In this document: piece after piece, positions 21,611-34,701 of the stretch
Layout: the number at the start of each line of letters is the position of its first letter
Position numbering within the stretch: position 1 is the stretch's first letter
Source: Luidia sarsii
Taxonomy: Eukaryota; Echinodermata; Asteroidea; Paxillosida; Luidiidae
Direction: 5' to 3'
NCBI GenBank assembly: GCA_949987565.1
Contig: OX465102.1
Span: forward strand, 15,376,925 to 15,440,924
DNA length: 64,000 nt
The notes under the pieces: model-generated
Database searches by the model: none
What the model was told of the DNA's origin: nothing
What the model saw: the letters and a program-made list of their open reading frames with translations, nothing else
Made by a program: the position numbers and the translations under genes

Positions 21611-23354
21611 ACACGATACATACTACCGGTATAGTACATTATTGTAACCAAAAATATGTATTTTTCAGAGGAAATGGACTGATTTTGTGGTGTGTGTACA
21701 GAACTGTACACTGTACATGTACACGTGTGCATGTACATGTGTACTTCTGAACCGACAATGTACATTTACATGTATTGTACATGTACACTGTACTTTACAT
21801 TGTTTAGCGGTACTGCACTGTTTGCTGTTCACTGTCACTTGGAGGTCTGTTGAATTATTGAAACCATCCCTAAATATTCTAGCTCTCTTTGTTCCCCCCA
21901 TGGATTAGTTTTTGAAAGCTGCCATTTTCTGTGAGCACATTTGTCTCATTCATTTTATTATTGGGCCATGTTTTTACCTGGCCGTCGATCGTCTCATATT
22001 GCATTTTTTCATTACTGGGGCGGTTTGGTGTCGACAGATATGGATTAATTTGTCATTTCTGTCTGCAGTGAAGAGGTGCACTGTACGTATACATGTACAA
22101 TGTACATGTACAGGTATAGCCTACTGTATTTACATGTACATAAAAAACTGTACACTGTAGTGACTGTACAGTGTATGCATACGCGTAGTCGCGTACAGTA
22201 CATGTACACATATGTATACATGTACATGTACGCGTAAGAAATTGTGTACATGTACCGCACATGTACATGTACATGTACTTTACATTGTACCGGTATGTGT
22301 ACATCTATACATGTATACATGTACATTATGTACCGGTAAATTGTGAACATTACACATTTACGGTGTACTTTACATACGGTACACATACACATACTGTACA
22401 TGTACATGTGTACATGTACAAACACACCTGAACATGTACAACAATGTACACTGTACATGTACATATGTACACACATGTATTCAGTAAGTAGACTACATGT
22501 ACTTGACTACATGTACAGTTCAGTTGTACTGTGCTCTACCAACTTACGGTACAATGGATAACCCTTGATCGTACACTACATGTAGGGGTACATGTACATG
22601 TAGCCTACTGTACAATGTACATGGTTATGGAACCATTGCTCATAGACCCTGTGCAGTGCATCCAATACAATTTACACAAAGAAATGCAGGGCCTGTGCAT
22701 AATGGCAACGTAATTCACTCGTTCATAATTCAGTTGAAATTTGGTTTAGATTTTATTTGACATGTTGGATGTTGATGGGGGTTATAATCAAGATGGCATT
22801 GAAGGATATGTGCACGCTGCCCAGTTGTATCACGGAGTGATGGCTGTCATGGATCCTTGACTCTCTGACACTCAGTCCACACTAGCACCTTCCCTAACCT
22901 TGAGATTATCCCTAACTTGATGCTGACATCGATGTCTCAACTACCGGTAGCCTGAAACGGCCCCAGAAAACATTATTGTACACCCAAGCACTACACTACA
23001 TGTGTACATTACACTACATGTGATTTGTGCTTCGTGCTCAAAAGGTTTGCTCTGACAAAAAGCCCATAGGCCTACCAGGCCTGGCTAGAACCCTGGTACT
23101 GTTCCGTACTTTACACACTGTACCATGCGCATGCAGAAAACAGAACAACTTGTGGGCAACAGTCGCAGCACTTGAAGACTAACCGGTTGGAAAGAGCTTT
23201 TGTAGCATCAGATGTGAGTACCGGTAGTTGTTGCTTGGATAGCTCATGAGAATTCACTCTTCTCAACTGGCTAAACTGGCTAGTACTCAAGTAATGTACC
23301 GGTACATCACCATTCACACCCATTATACATGTACATGTATATTATTCATCAGTT
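21611..23354 (+). other. Intron 1, TACATG-rich
   Basis: Dense degenerate TGTACA words at 21700-21790 and 22080-22620, otherwise plain intronic sequence. No gene was found. Confidence 0.35.
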
Positions 23355-23790
23355 AGGGGCCTTTTCACACCGCACATAGTAGTCCCCGGGAAAATCCCGG
23401 AAATTCTTGTGAATCTGAGGCGCAGTGAGCTACAATGTAAGGTCGGTGTTTTGACCAACCGTGCTTGATAGGTTTCGCAGTTTACATTGTACGTCACCAT
23501 AATTGGCATTGTACTGTACATGTACTGTACATGCGCAACATGTAAACAGTACATGTACGTACATGTAGGGCCATTTTTAATGTACACTGCAAATTCCCTG
23601 GGGAATATTACACATCCATGTACACCAACATGTACATGTACACCGTACAGTACATGTACTTTCCTGTGAGTGAGAGAATGTGGGTACATGTACAGTACGT
23701 ATGACGTACATGTACATGTTTTCATACGTACACACAGTGTGAATCCCTTCCCTGAGAAATACTGTAGCTGTGTAGTGTGAACATGCCTTG
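23355..23790. mobile_element. Candidate MITE with TTCACAC-type inverted ends
   Basis: The left end AGGGGCCTTTTCACACCGCA and the right end, read inverted, CAAGGCATGTTCACACTACA share about two thirds of positions. Both are followed by AGTA-type and GGGAA...ATTC blocks. The interior of about 380 bp is largely TACATG repeat. Such TTCACAC ends are common in hAT and Harbinger-type MITEs. No target duplication was confirmed. Confidence 0.45.
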
Positions 23791-25205
23791 AGACAAACAC
23801 ACATTTTGTATCCATGCACACATGTACGTGTACAATGTACATGTGTACTGTACCGTACATGTACTGTACCGTAAATGCATACTCAGTGTACAGAGTCTGC
23901 AGTGTACATGTACATGTGCATGTGTACATGTACAGTACCATAGTGCAATAGCGGGCTCTGTACAATGTACATGTATGTACACCGTTAGCCCTGTGCTGCC
24001 TCAACATGGGATTGGACATGTACATGTACATGTACATGTATGGCTACAGCAGCTTTCCTCAGCTAATTCAACAAGGATCCATACTCCAAACTGTTGACAC
24101 ACGCTCTCCACTAATCTGAGCAGCGAGACTGGCCTCGGACTGATCAGGTTGCCTTGGGATGCTTGCCTCCACCATGCTCAGCTGGCAATGCTGGCTGTTT
24201 TACAGCAACCCCTTCCACCCCCCTTCCCCCCAAAAGTCTCCCTCCAAATCCCCACTAAAAAAAACCCCCCAAAACAACGACCAAATGTCAACCTGTTTTT
24301 TTTGTGTGTATCAGCTTGAGTCGCCAAGTTTGTACTTTGCCCGAGCTGCCCAATGAATCAATCAATTGAAGCAGATTTTTTTGGCAGTCCTGTTTTTTTG
24401 TCCTTACTTGTCCGATTGCATGTTTTCCACGAAGCCAAAGACTCTCTGAAGGGCCTCCCCCTTACATGTCCTGCTCAGACTGATACATGTATGTAAAACA
24501 TCGACTGCCAGTGCTATGTCAAAGCGGGTGCTTCCCCCTCACTGGACAAAACCTTTGTACGTACAGTACATTGTACTTGTGTGTTGATACATGTACATTG
24601 CACATAATAAAAGGTGCAAGCAAACTGCTTGCTGACTTAATGTACACACATACATGTATGAACCCCGGTATATGTACAAAAAATGGATGTGTACTGTACT
24701 GTACATTTTGTAAAAGTTAGAGGAGTTGACATTTCGGTCCTAGGCGGACTGCATGCCCCCTCACATTTTGCATGTAAGATTAACCCCTATCTGCCGAGTT
24801 ACAGGATTTCCCGTAGGACGCAGAAAAGCTACAAACGCCGAACTACACGTGAAATTCTGCACATGGTCTATTTTTAGGTTTGTGAAAAAGATGGTGTTAT
24901 CCCATTCACTGAGCACTCTGTTGATATGGATTATGATATTTAAGATTTTCTTGTATTACAATAAAGTGAATTTCATACTCTTTCCACTGGTACAGTGTAC
25001 ATGTACTGTATATATTTGGTTCGTTTATGTTTTATTTTTTTGGAAAAGCTGTCATTGATAATTTTCTCTTGTAATTATTGCACGTTGTTGTTTTTTGAGT
25101 ATAATAGTGGCTTAGACCGGAACACTGTTTATTATGTGCTGTGACCAGGCAGGCAAATATGGGTTAATCCATTTACATATGTATGCATAGTTTGTATACA
25201 CTGTA
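23791..25205 (+). other. Intron 1, with family A fragment at 24721-24755
   Basis: TACATG words at 23820-24045. A decayed family A copy at 24721-24755 (minus strand: AGGACCGAAATGTCAACTCC). Otherwise nothing was recognised. Confidence 0.35.
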
Positions 25206-25665
25206 TGAGGAGGATGAGCAGGATGAGGAGGATAGGGAGGATGGGGAGGATGGGGATGATGAGGAGGATGGGGAGGATGGGGAGGATGAGGAGGATGGGG
25301 AGGATGGGGAGGATGAGGAGGATGAGGAGGATGGAAAGGATGAGGCGGATGGGGAAGATACATGTAGGAGGATGAGGAAGATGAGGGGATGGGGAAGATG
25401 AGGAAGATGAAAAGGATGAGGAAGATGGGGAGGCTGGGGAAGATGAGGAGGATGGACAGGATAGGGAGGATTAGGAAGATGGGGAGGATGGGGATGGTGG
25501 GGAGAATGAGGAAGATAGGGAGGATAAGGAGGGTGGGGAGGATGGAGAGGATGAGGAAGATGGGGAGGATGAGGAGAGTCAGGAGGATGGGGAGGATGCG
25601 GATGAGGAGGATCCCAAGTATGAGGAGGATGAGGAGTACAAGGGCAAGAAGAAGGAAGAGAATAG
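25206..25665. repeat. GAN-type purine array (GATGAGGAG/GATGGGGAG)
   Basis: Imperfect 3/6/9-bp repeats of GAT, GAG and GGG, purine on the plus strand. Translations give Glu/Asp-rich or His/Pro-rich frames that resemble acidic proteins, but the purity of the repeat and the lack of flanking exon signals argue against coding. Confidence 0.8.
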
Positions 25666-25726
25666 AGGAGGCGAGTTAACAATACAAGACAAATGAGATT
25701 TGAAGTTTTGCATGGTGAGAATAGCG

Positions 25727-25830
25727 GGATAAATTTGCGGTGACACTTTTGTGTGGTTCTGAAAAGAACCGGAGGAACTTGACGTCTCGTACAGTGTACT
25801 CTGTTCGTCTTCAGGAGACTAATACAAGAC
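25727..25830 (-). mobile_element. Family B element (partial) with hammerhead-like core
   Basis: The left end reads TTTGCGGTGACACTTTT. The interior, on the minus strand, has CTGAAGA, CGAACAG, loop AGTACA, CTGTACG, then AGACGTC: a 6 of 7 bp helix between the two conserved boxes. A direct repeat AATACAAGACAAA flanks the region (25681 and 25820), which could be a long duplication or part of the element. The right inverted end is missing. Confidence 0.55.
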
Positions 25831-27235
25831 AAAACAGTAGTTACCAAATAAAAAGAACGAAACCCATTTCAGATAGAGGTGACCAGCCAGCCAGTCAGCT
25901 CCATGTACATGTACAGTGTACATGTACATGTACTGTACTTGTACACGGTCTTCATAGTCCCCATGCCCTCAGTAATCGGCTGATTACAGAATGCAGGGAG
26001 ACTGTAAGAGAACACTGCCCTTCTCCCAGGTGCCAGTCAGACAGGGAGACAGGGAGCGGACTGTCTTGAGCTGCCCCAAGGCTGTCAACCCCACCCCTCC
26101 CTCCTCCCACGATCATCTTTTGGTCTTTGGAGAGGAGGGAGAAACATGTGTATCATTCATTCGTACCAGTGTAGTACATGTAGCTGTGTGGTTGAGGGTT
26201 GGGGATGGGGTAGGGGTAGGCAGAGGTCTAGCTTTTCCCCTACCCGGTCCCATTTGTGTCAGCATCAGGTGTCCCGTGCTTTGGACATGCAGTGCCTGTA
26301 TAATTTTACAAGTAGTTTCGGGATCTTTGGCAAAGTCAGGAAGCACTCCCTTCGCCGGCCCCCTGCTCACATGTAGTTCGACCGATGCTACTGTACAGTA
26401 CATGTAGTTGTACATGTACATGTTCATTTTCAATGCACATGTACATGTACATGTACCTTACATGTGTACATGTAAATACATACATGTATACACGTGTACA
26501 TGTGTACAACTGTACAATGCTACACATGTACAGGTACATGTACATTGTAAAGTACTGTTCTACATGTACAGTAGTTAAATTATCGAGTCACTCTACATGT
26601 ACATATACAATTATCAACATGTACATGTACATGTACTACATGTACATGTACATGATGTACTGTACATTGTACAGTTGTGCATGTACTAAATAAATGTACC
26701 GGTATATCCACTGGCAGGTTTGCATTTTGCATATAATGTACATGTATACTGTACATGTACCCGGTGCACATGTACGGTACATGTACATGTACCTGTACAC
26801 TGTACAGTACTTGTACATGTACATGTGCCTGGCACACTTTATGGCTGACAAAGAAAACCCACAAAAGCTCCCTTCCCCCAAGATAAGTGTACAAGATAAG
26901 TACAAGTGTACAGTACCAGTAGGAAGGAATATAAACCAACAATTTGGCCATGTGTTATTTTGACTGCACGCCTGAGCAGACAGCCAACTGTGGGCGGCCA
27001 ATGAACCATTGTGGGAATGCAACAACTGTGATTGCAGTGTTGTGCAAGGCTAGGGAAAGGCCCGGTCCCAACTGAGTTACAGTACATACATGTTGTACAT
27101 ACATTGTACATGTACGTGTGAATCGCTGAAGACTTGAATGAAGTGAAATGAACTCACATGCAGTGAAATGGGAGTGGTACATTGTAAAATATTCTTAAAG
27201 ATTACAGTATGTGATGTCAGTGAATATCAAAAATT
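25831..27235 (+). other. Intron 1, TACATG-rich segment
   Basis: TACATG clusters at 25903-25940, 26395-26670 and 26735-26830. No gene was found. Confidence 0.35.
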
Positions 27236-27280
27236 AGGGGGGCTGACGTTTTGATCCTACATTAGCAGGACCAAAAACAT
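27236..27280 (-). mobile_element. Family A element fragment
   Basis: Contains GGGCTGACGTTTTGATCCTA and TTAGCAGGACC, the inverse of the GGTCC...GGATC-GAAACGTC core, with one change in the GAAA box. Confidence 0.5.
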
Positions 27281-27448
27281 TTTTTTTGGTCAGTAAAATG
27301 CATTATGTAAAAAAATATATACTAATATTACTCTAAAAGATGAATACTGTAAATTCAACTGAAGGATAGCACTACATGTAGTTAACCAGAACTTTGGCTA
27401 ATAGTACCCGGTAAATACATGTACACTGTACTAGTGGTCTACTGATCC

Positions 27449-27925
27449 ACTGGACCATTGGCTAGTACTAGTAGTGGAAGTGATCCACTGGACCATTGGC
27501 TAGTAGTGGAAGTGATCCACTGGACCATTGGCTAGTAGTGGAAGTGATCCACTGGACCATTGGCTAGTAGTGGAAGTGATCCACTGGACCATTGGCTTGT
27601 AGTGGAAGTGATCCACTGGACCATTGGCTTGTAGTGGAAGTGATCCACTGGACCATTGGCTAGTAGTGGAAGTGATCCACTGGCCCATTGGCTAGTAGTG
27701 GAAGTGATCCACTGGACCATTGGCTAGTAGTGGAAGTGATCTACTGGACCATTTGCTAGTAGTGGAAGTGATCCACTGGACCATTGGCTTGTAGTGGAAG
27801 TGATCCACTGGACCATTAGCTAGTAGTCTGGTAGTGGAAGTGATCCACTGGACAATTGGCTAGTAGTAGTGGAAGTGATCCACTGGATCATTGGCTAGTA
27901 GTGGAAGTGATCCATTGGAATAATG
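27449..27925. repeat. 32-bp minisatellite
   Basis: About 14 copies of a 32-bp unit whose core is GATCCACTGGACCATTGGCT followed by AGTAGTGGAAGT. Units between 27482 and 27800 are nearly identical, and end copies are degenerate and contain small indels. There are no variable spacers, so it is not CRISPR-like. Confidence 0.95.
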
Positions 27926-28935
27926 AAATACACTACATGTACATACACCACTGTACATGTAACTCCAGTGTACTGTACAGTATATTACAGTACATGTACA
28001 GGACTGTATGTGAAATTCACTTACATTACATTGTGTACATACATGTACCGGTACATGTATGTACATATTTGAAACTGGAAAAGGAATTTTGGTTTCAAGA
28101 ACGTTCTTGCAAGGATTGAAATATCAGGCCCTGTACCTTTTTTTTTTAGATTTACCTTTTGGACATTACATGTATATATTTAAGTCAGTTTCGTGTTCCG
28201 TGTGTTACAGGTGCACGATGTTACAAACTTGTCTCCGTGTCCAATGCAGTGTGTGTGGGGCTGTGCGTGTGCCGCGTAATGACTAAGTGCAGGAGGTTGG
28301 CACGTGCGTATCCGGTAATTGTTCCTTGGTTGCTGCAACTGTGGGGTGGGATAGAAGGAGGGAGGGGGAATGGTGGGACAGCAATGATGAAAACTGTCCT
28401 CCTGTCGGCCCAGGAAGTTATCTCTGTCTCGGTCTTTTTGGCTTGGTCAGTTTGGCTTACATTTATAAGCAGTATTTTTAGGGGGGGGGCAAATCTTACT
28501 TTTTCCCATTTGAAGTTCAGTGGCAACGGCTCAGTAAACTTTCCTCTCAATTACTTCAACCGAGTCTCAGTGGTCACTCAAACCGGCCCAGCCTCTGCTG
28601 AGGAAAAGTGATCCAGTAAATTTTGCCGCGTCGATTTGTTTAGTGGAAATGTACTTAAGTACAGTGTGACTCGGTAAAAGGCCTCTTGGTAAAAATACAC
28701 AATTCAGTCAAATGCATATTTGTATACATGTACAAATGTATGTACATGTACTGGTTAATGTATGTACATGCGCTGTACACGTTTTCTGCATACATGTGTA
28801 CTGTACATATAAATTTTGTTTGTACATGTACATTGTACATGTATACGTGTACATGTACCGGTACATACATGTACATGTATGCACACAGTACATACATGTA
28901 CCACCACCTACATGTGCAATCAAATTCCTTCATGA
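27926..28935 (+). other. Intron 1, TACATG words
   Basis: TACATG clusters at 27935-28065 and 28720-28890. No gene was recognised. Confidence 0.35.
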
Positions 28936-29263
28936 TTCCCACAAACTGCCATCTTTTCGAATGGCCCGCCAGTCACTGCGGGGGGTATGACATCACAACG
29001 GAAAACTCCCGCTTGGGCCCGGACGGATGTACCCCTATTACATGTACACATGTATACATGTACATATATGTATACTGCATGAAGTATACACTCGTGAGCT
29101 GAACAACGGTGCTGCCAGGCTTTTGGATGTCAAAATACCAGCAGGAAAAAAGCTGGGGAAATCTTTCCATGCAGTTCTCAACAATAAATACAAGAGACCT
29201 GAGTTGTTTAGGAAGTGGGCTGCGGCCATCAAAGTTGAGAAATTTCTCAAAGTCGAGACTACA
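28936..29263 (+). pseudogene. Broken THAP-domain first exon (left arm)
   Basis: This is the plus-strand counterpart of the right-arm THAP exon. The start codon is ACG instead of ATG, two bases of the following codons are missing, and an extra A in the AGGAAAAAAGC run (around 29140-29150) shifts the frame. After the shift the frame regains the FHAV and WAAAIK parts of the domain. These changes make it non-coding. Confidence 0.6.
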
Positions 29264-29320
29264 TGTACATGTAGATCGAGACTACATGTACGCAATCACC
29301 ACGCTACAAATCACGTCATT

Positions 29321-29476
29321 TCAACTGTATACTTTGAGAAATTTCTCAACTTTGATGGCCGCAGCCCACTTCCTAAACAACTCAGGTCTCTTGTCCTTGT
29401 TGGGAACTGCATGGAAAGATTTCCCCAGCTTTTTCTCGCTGGCATTTTGACATCCAAAAGCCTGGCAGTACACCAT
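29321..29476 (-). CDS. THAP zinc-finger amino terminus, isolated exon fragment
   Basis: A short reading frame of 51 residues starts at ATG 29476-29474. It opens MVYCQAFGCQN, so C4 and C9 form the first zinc pair in the usual position right after the start. F21-H22 followed by AVPNKDKR matches the FHxxP motif, and W37 within FRKWAAAIK matches the invariant Trp. The second zinc pair (C-x2-H) is absent: the frame ends four codons after FLK. The FLK codons are followed by GTATAC, a possible donor, and many THAP genes break the domain with an intron near here. THAP domains bind DNA in transcription factors and in P-type transposases. With no downstream exon seen on this strand, it is probably a captured or transposon-derived fragment, not a working gene. 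Confidence 0.6.
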   Translation of the reverse strand: MVYCQAFGCQNASEKKLGKSFHAVPNKDKRPELFRKWAAAIKVEKFLKVYS

Positions 29477-29923
29477 TGTTCAGCTCGCGAGTGTATAAAT
29501 GCACGCAGTATGTTGTAGGGGTACATGTACATGTATCTGTCCAGGCCCATGCGGGAGTTTCCCTTTGCGATGTCATACCCCCCGCAGTGACTGGTGGGCC
29601 ATTCAACAAGATGGCGGTTTGCGGGAACACGATTTTGACTACCGAATTCCATTATTTTCCCCTCTTTATGAAACTCGTAGGTGAGTAGCACGTAGGTAAT
29701 TGTAGGTTGTTTTTAACACCCAATCAGATAACCCAACATTTTTCTCTGGGTTTCATTCCCCTTTAACCATTGTCTTGAATAAATTCACCATTTGTGACTT
29801 TTTGATACCTGGTACTGTAGTCTATTGTCCCCCATTCTCCACTCAGTCCACTGTTCATTTCTCAGTCAGTCATTGCACTGCAAATGGCTCTGGTCATCAC
29901 TCGGTGAGATTTGGCTGTTGGGG

Positions 29924-29952
29924 TTGGGGGGGGGGGGCGGGGGGGGGGGGGG
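29924..29952. repeat. G homopolymer run
   Basis: Nearly 27 consecutive G residues interrupted once by C. It could form a G-quadruplex and is prone to assembly error. Confidence 0.9.
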
Positions 29953-32704
29953 CTATGTGAACCTTACTTCCTCACCTCGGGGAGAGGGGAGGTGGGGAGG
30001 CAGCCTTGTTAGAATTCAGCAGGCGTACATGTACATGTACATGTACCCCAAATGGCACACACATTTGTACAGGTTGAAAGGACGTGCTCAGAATAGATGA
30101 GGATGATGCATTATACAAAGAGATAGGTCTATACCGTACAGTACTGTACATGTATATCATTTGGTTTGGTGGCTTCTGAAAGCCGGTCAGGCTTACACAT
30201 ATATAAACATGCATTTGTACATGTACATGTACGAGTACATGTACCTGAATTTGACTCCTTGTTACAACTTACTGTACAGTTTACAAGGTACATGTGTACA
30301 GTACATGTACACTGTTAAAAATGCAAACTGCCGTACATGTACAGTACGTATACGTGTACTGTACATACTTATGTACATTTAATGTACACATTCATGTACA
30401 TGTACAACTACAGTGTACCCAATGTACATGTACATGTACAATGTACATGTACCGGTACTGCATGTATCATTGTATGCGTACCGTACATGTACATGTACAT
30501 GAGCATGGGTAATTTTACACAAGCGCTCTGCCTTTTTCCCAAATAGCAGCATTGCAATGCTCCTGGGTGCCAATCAGGTGGGAGCAGGCACAACATCCAT
30601 CAGGAGACGGAGACGGTGCCTCCAGCTCCTCTCATGAATCATGCTTACAGTATTGACACTGTACAATGTACATGTAGATTGGATGGAACATTTACATGTG
30701 TTCACATGTTCCCATGTACAGTGTACAGTAAATGTGTGGGTGTAGTACTGTACATGTGCAATAACTGTTGGGCAGTTTTCTTGACACACATGACACAAAA
30801 AACGGTTAACAAAATTGCCAAAACTGAGAGGCCTCAAAACAACTTGAAAGAACAATAACTGCGGGCAGTTTTCTTGACAAAAAAAAGAAAGAAAAATAAA
30901 GGAAAAACCACCCCTTGAGGTGGGTATTGGGCAATAAGCCCGCACTAAATCCCCAGTGACAAAAATGTCAACCGTTTTTGTCAAGTTGGGCACATGTGGT
31001 GTCAGCTCTCTCCTTAGAGAGTTACATAGCCTGTGCTTGTACTGGGCTCTGCTCCTCCCTGAAATCGTCCTTCTTGGGAATCTGCCCTCTATCCTGTGGA
31101 GTCCTCTCCAAGGGATTTCTGGTCTCCAAGGAGGGGAGGGCGAGCGCCTGCCGACTCACTACTGGACCTCGGCCCCAGCTGGCTGCGCCGTCTAGAATTC
31201 TGCAGCAAATATGGCGGTCTGGCACAACTCAGACTCTTTGAAAAGCCATCTAGGGAAGTTCCCCCAAAGAAAACACATAAAGAAAGGGACCACAATCCTC
31301 ATTGTGTCTCTGAACTAGGTTTGGAACAGTTTAAACGTTTTAAAAATGTTTAAGAAGTCACTAAACGTTTACAAATATCAGTCAATGTGTAAACGGAAAC
31401 TGAATTTTAAAAAAATTGACCTTCCCTTTCCCGATCTTTTTTGGGGCAAGATTTATTTTCGGCAATGCAACTACATGTAGCAATCTATTCAAGGTAAAAG
31501 CGAAAAACCGCCCACGGTTTCTTTGTAAAACGTTTACAAAGAAATTTCCAAGCTTACTCTTCACTGAACACACAAAATTTGACTTGACAAATTTGACCAA
31601 CAAATTAAGTAGGTAACTCAAGGAAAAACAAACACCAAAAAACCAGTTGAATTTCTCAGACAGGACTTACCGGTACGGTCAGCATTCAGCAACGGGGGTC
31701 AGTACTTGCACAATAACAGAAAACACACCGACTTGGTTATGACTTATGATGCATGTGTACCGTATACCGGGGGTATACCCGGTACATGTATGGCTCATCC
31801 AGCCTACCAGAGCTGTTGTCTCGTTGAGGTGTAGATCAGCTCTGACCAAAACACATGCAATTCAAAATTTCCCGCCTCTTCTTGTCACACACTGACACAA
31901 TGCGCGCTCACTGGAGCTTATCCTCACAACACAATAGTGTCACACTCTTCTCCACAGCTCTGAATCACTCACCATGGCTAGTTAAGTACAGTAGTTTGCT
32001 CATCTTCAAAGCATAGACTCACACAAGTCCTTCGGGCATTTTATATTGAGTCTGACAATGTACATGTACATGTGCAGGGTGTACATGTTATGTACAGTGT
32101 ACATGTACATGTATGTGGAATGCATTGAAGCTCGATAGGTTCTCATTACTGTTTTGAGCATGTACACATGTACATGTACATGTACATGTGTATGTACTGG
32201 GTACATGTACAGTACATGTACATCTCTGATATCATGAGCAATTACTTACCAATCTACAAATTGGGAATTTTAAGTCCACATTGAAATTTACATCAAATTG
32301 AGCAGTTACATGTGCATGTACATGTATATGGATATTTTTTTTTAATTCACATGCACACCAGTTAGTAATAGCAGTATGCAGATTGTTCAGATCAATGTTG
32401 GCGTGCAGTCTACAGCATACATGTACATGTACATGTACATGTACATGTACATGTACATGTACACGTGTACATGTTCTTGCGCATTACCACAACAACACAC
32501 TTTATGCACAAGTGAAGGACCTGTCCCCACCCCCAATGTCCGGCTGCATTTTGGCACAGAGGCACGTCATTGATTGCTTCAGAAAAGACTTTCTTCATAT
32601 TCAGGTCGGGGCAGATGTATACTGTACCCTGCAGTGCACCTGCAACTGCAAGTTCCACGTTGTCATGCACGCATGCATGCACATGCACAGAACGGCGATC
32701 GATT
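29953..32704 (+). other. Intron 1, no genes recognised
   Basis: TACATG clusters at 30028-30045, 30215-30500, 32055-32225 and a pure run at 32418-32463. A stretch at 31060-31240 is GC-richer and stop-poor but has no family match. Confidence 0.35.
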
Positions 32705-32860
32705 TTTTCCAGACTCATCATAACTTACGATCAATCGCAAGGCGATGAGCGACTCACAGAAACCGTACAGTGTGTCACAACTTATGTACGATGGGAAATA
32801 CTACATAAGTGTACATCATACATGTACACCTGTCATAAGGTTTTGTGAAATTCAACCCCA
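32705..32860 (+). repeat. Dispersed repeat family R, copy 2
   Basis: Shares ordered blocks with 10080-10222 in the same orientation (AATCGCAAGGCGATGAGC, AGAAACCGTACAG, TTTTGTGAAATTCAACCCC). Its upstream flank contains TCATAACTTACGATCAATCG. Confidence 0.5.
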
Positions 32861-33733
32861 GGTGCCATCAGCCAACATTCAAGTGTACACCTCAAGTTCA
32901 CATTTTTTTTTCACGAGGCCCTGAGATCTAAAAAATGCCCGATCCAGTGGAAGTCCTGCTCTTGTTTTTCTGAAAATCAGTATTTTTTGGTCGATGATGA
33001 CCCGCTGTGTGAATAGCAATAATAAAAATGATGATGATCCATTTTCCCACCAAACGCACAATATGTAGTTAAGAAAATGATGCTTATGGTGCATTGAAAA
33101 AGGAAGTTATACAGAGGAGAAGAGACTAACGTGGCACAAATAAAATCAAATCAGATACACTTTAATATACACTGTACATATGAAAAAAGTACATACATGT
33201 ACATGTAGGAAGCAGAAAAAATACATGTACATGTACATTGGTACAAGTGTACATGCACATGTACTGTATGCTAAAGGGAGACACCGACAGTCATGCTGGA
33301 CAGATTAGTGTGGAGGGTATCTGTTCATGACGCCTGAGTAAGCATCTGCTAGCTGTCTATGGTCTCGACATGTAGTAGTAGTAAGCAGTATAGTAGAAGT
33401 AGTACTGTACATGTACATGTACATGTACTGTACTATGAAATACCCATCTTTTGAGATGATGATTTTTAAGAGACTCCATTTGGAGGCTGCCATGTGGCAT
33501 TAAGTTCCACAGTGTTTGCTCTGCGTATGCAAACTGCAAAGGCTAGTCCCCTCCCCCCTCACTTCCTACAACTTGGCCAGAATTGGCAGAAGGGGAGTCA
33601 TTGGTTGTATCAATGTGCCTTGGACAAATCATGTTGCTTAGGGGAAGCAATGTACCGGTACACGATGATGAATGCCTTTTGCACTGACCATCAGAATCCC
33701 TAGATGCTCGTACCCCAAACCTCCCCCCTACCC
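32861..33733 (+). other. Intron 1, nothing recognised
   Basis: Intronic sequence with TACATG clusters at 33195-33265 and 33405-33430. Confidence 0.3.
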
Positions 33734-33775
33734 CTCCCCTCTCCTCCTCTCCTCCTCTCCTCCTCTCCTCCTCAA
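33734..33775. repeat. (TCCTCCTC)n repeat
   Basis: Short pyrimidine tandem repeat. Confidence 0.85.
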
Positions 33776-34701
33776 GGTCCCAAGAATGCAAAATGAGTGG
33801 CCCGGCCTGTGGAGTATGTAAACATGTACAGTGGTTGGCCTTCTCCCCTGCTTGCGCATAAACTTGACGGTTAATTACGGATACGACAGGGTCTGTTGTA
33901 GCGCGCAGTGGCATACATGTACACATGTATGTTATTGTAGTATGCATGTACATAGTACTACATACAGTATGTGCGTGTACATGTACATGTACATGTGTGT
34001 GTTAGGTTGCATTCCCCTTACTCAGCACACAACTCACATACTGTACACTGTACTCATATAATTATGATCTGTACACTGTTGTACACATAAACGTACAGTA
34101 CACTGTATGTCTGTGCACAGTACAGTAGTTGACATGTCAATGGGCCACCAACAGGTCCATAATGCGTGTGGCCATACACTGTATGATAATAATTATCCAT
34201 GGCATTGCATTTAATTGCTCTCATGCGTTTATTGCATATCATCTTCATGCCTTTCAAAGATACCGTATCTCCACGGACATTTGGCTGTGCACTATATTCA
34301 ATTGGCACGCTGAATAGCATTCTTGTGAGTTGCGACTGACGTACATGTACATAATAACTCTGTACAGTATGGTACAGTATACATTTAGCCATATCGGATC
34401 CATAATTTACAGGTTTAATTCACTTCATAATGGCTACATTACTATAAGCAATGGAATTTGTATTGCGGCAAATAAGTCATGTCACAGGATTAATAATGCA
34501 ATACTATTCTGCATAAATGTATAATTATGTACACCCTGTACGCAATGTACATGTACATGTAGCTTGTAGGCCTACATTGTACATATGTACAATGTACATT
34601 TACATGTATTTTACCAGTACATATGTACATTGATTTATGTACATGTAATGTACATGTACATGTACATGTATTTCACTATATATGCATACAGTTTAAATGT
34701 A
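33776..34701 (+). other. Intron 1, nothing recognised
   Basis: TACATG clusters at 33910-34000 and 34545-34675. No gene was found. Confidence 0.3.

Larger units (their letters stand above)
28936..29627. mobile_element. 0.7-kb inverted repeat (foldback) containing two copies of a THAP first exon
   Basis: The left arm (28936-29263) and right arm (29331-29627) are reverse complements at high identity with small indels, separated by a 67-bp spacer. Each arm includes, from outside inward, a block with CCAGTCACTGCGGGGGGTAT, a TACATG stretch, and the beginning of a THAP-domain coding sequence. The left coding copy is broken. The structure could be a recent inverted duplication of a gene 5' end, or a transposon with long inverted ends of a THAP-encoding type (P or Kolobok elements carry THAP domains). 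Confidence 0.75.

Noticed and set aside
25173..25847. Acidic or His/Pro-rich frames in the GAN array
   Set aside because: Low-complexity translation with no exon signals.
27449..27925. Regular 32-bp repeats considered as a CRISPR array
   Set aside because: The units are directly tandem with no variable spacers, and the genome is eukaryotic.
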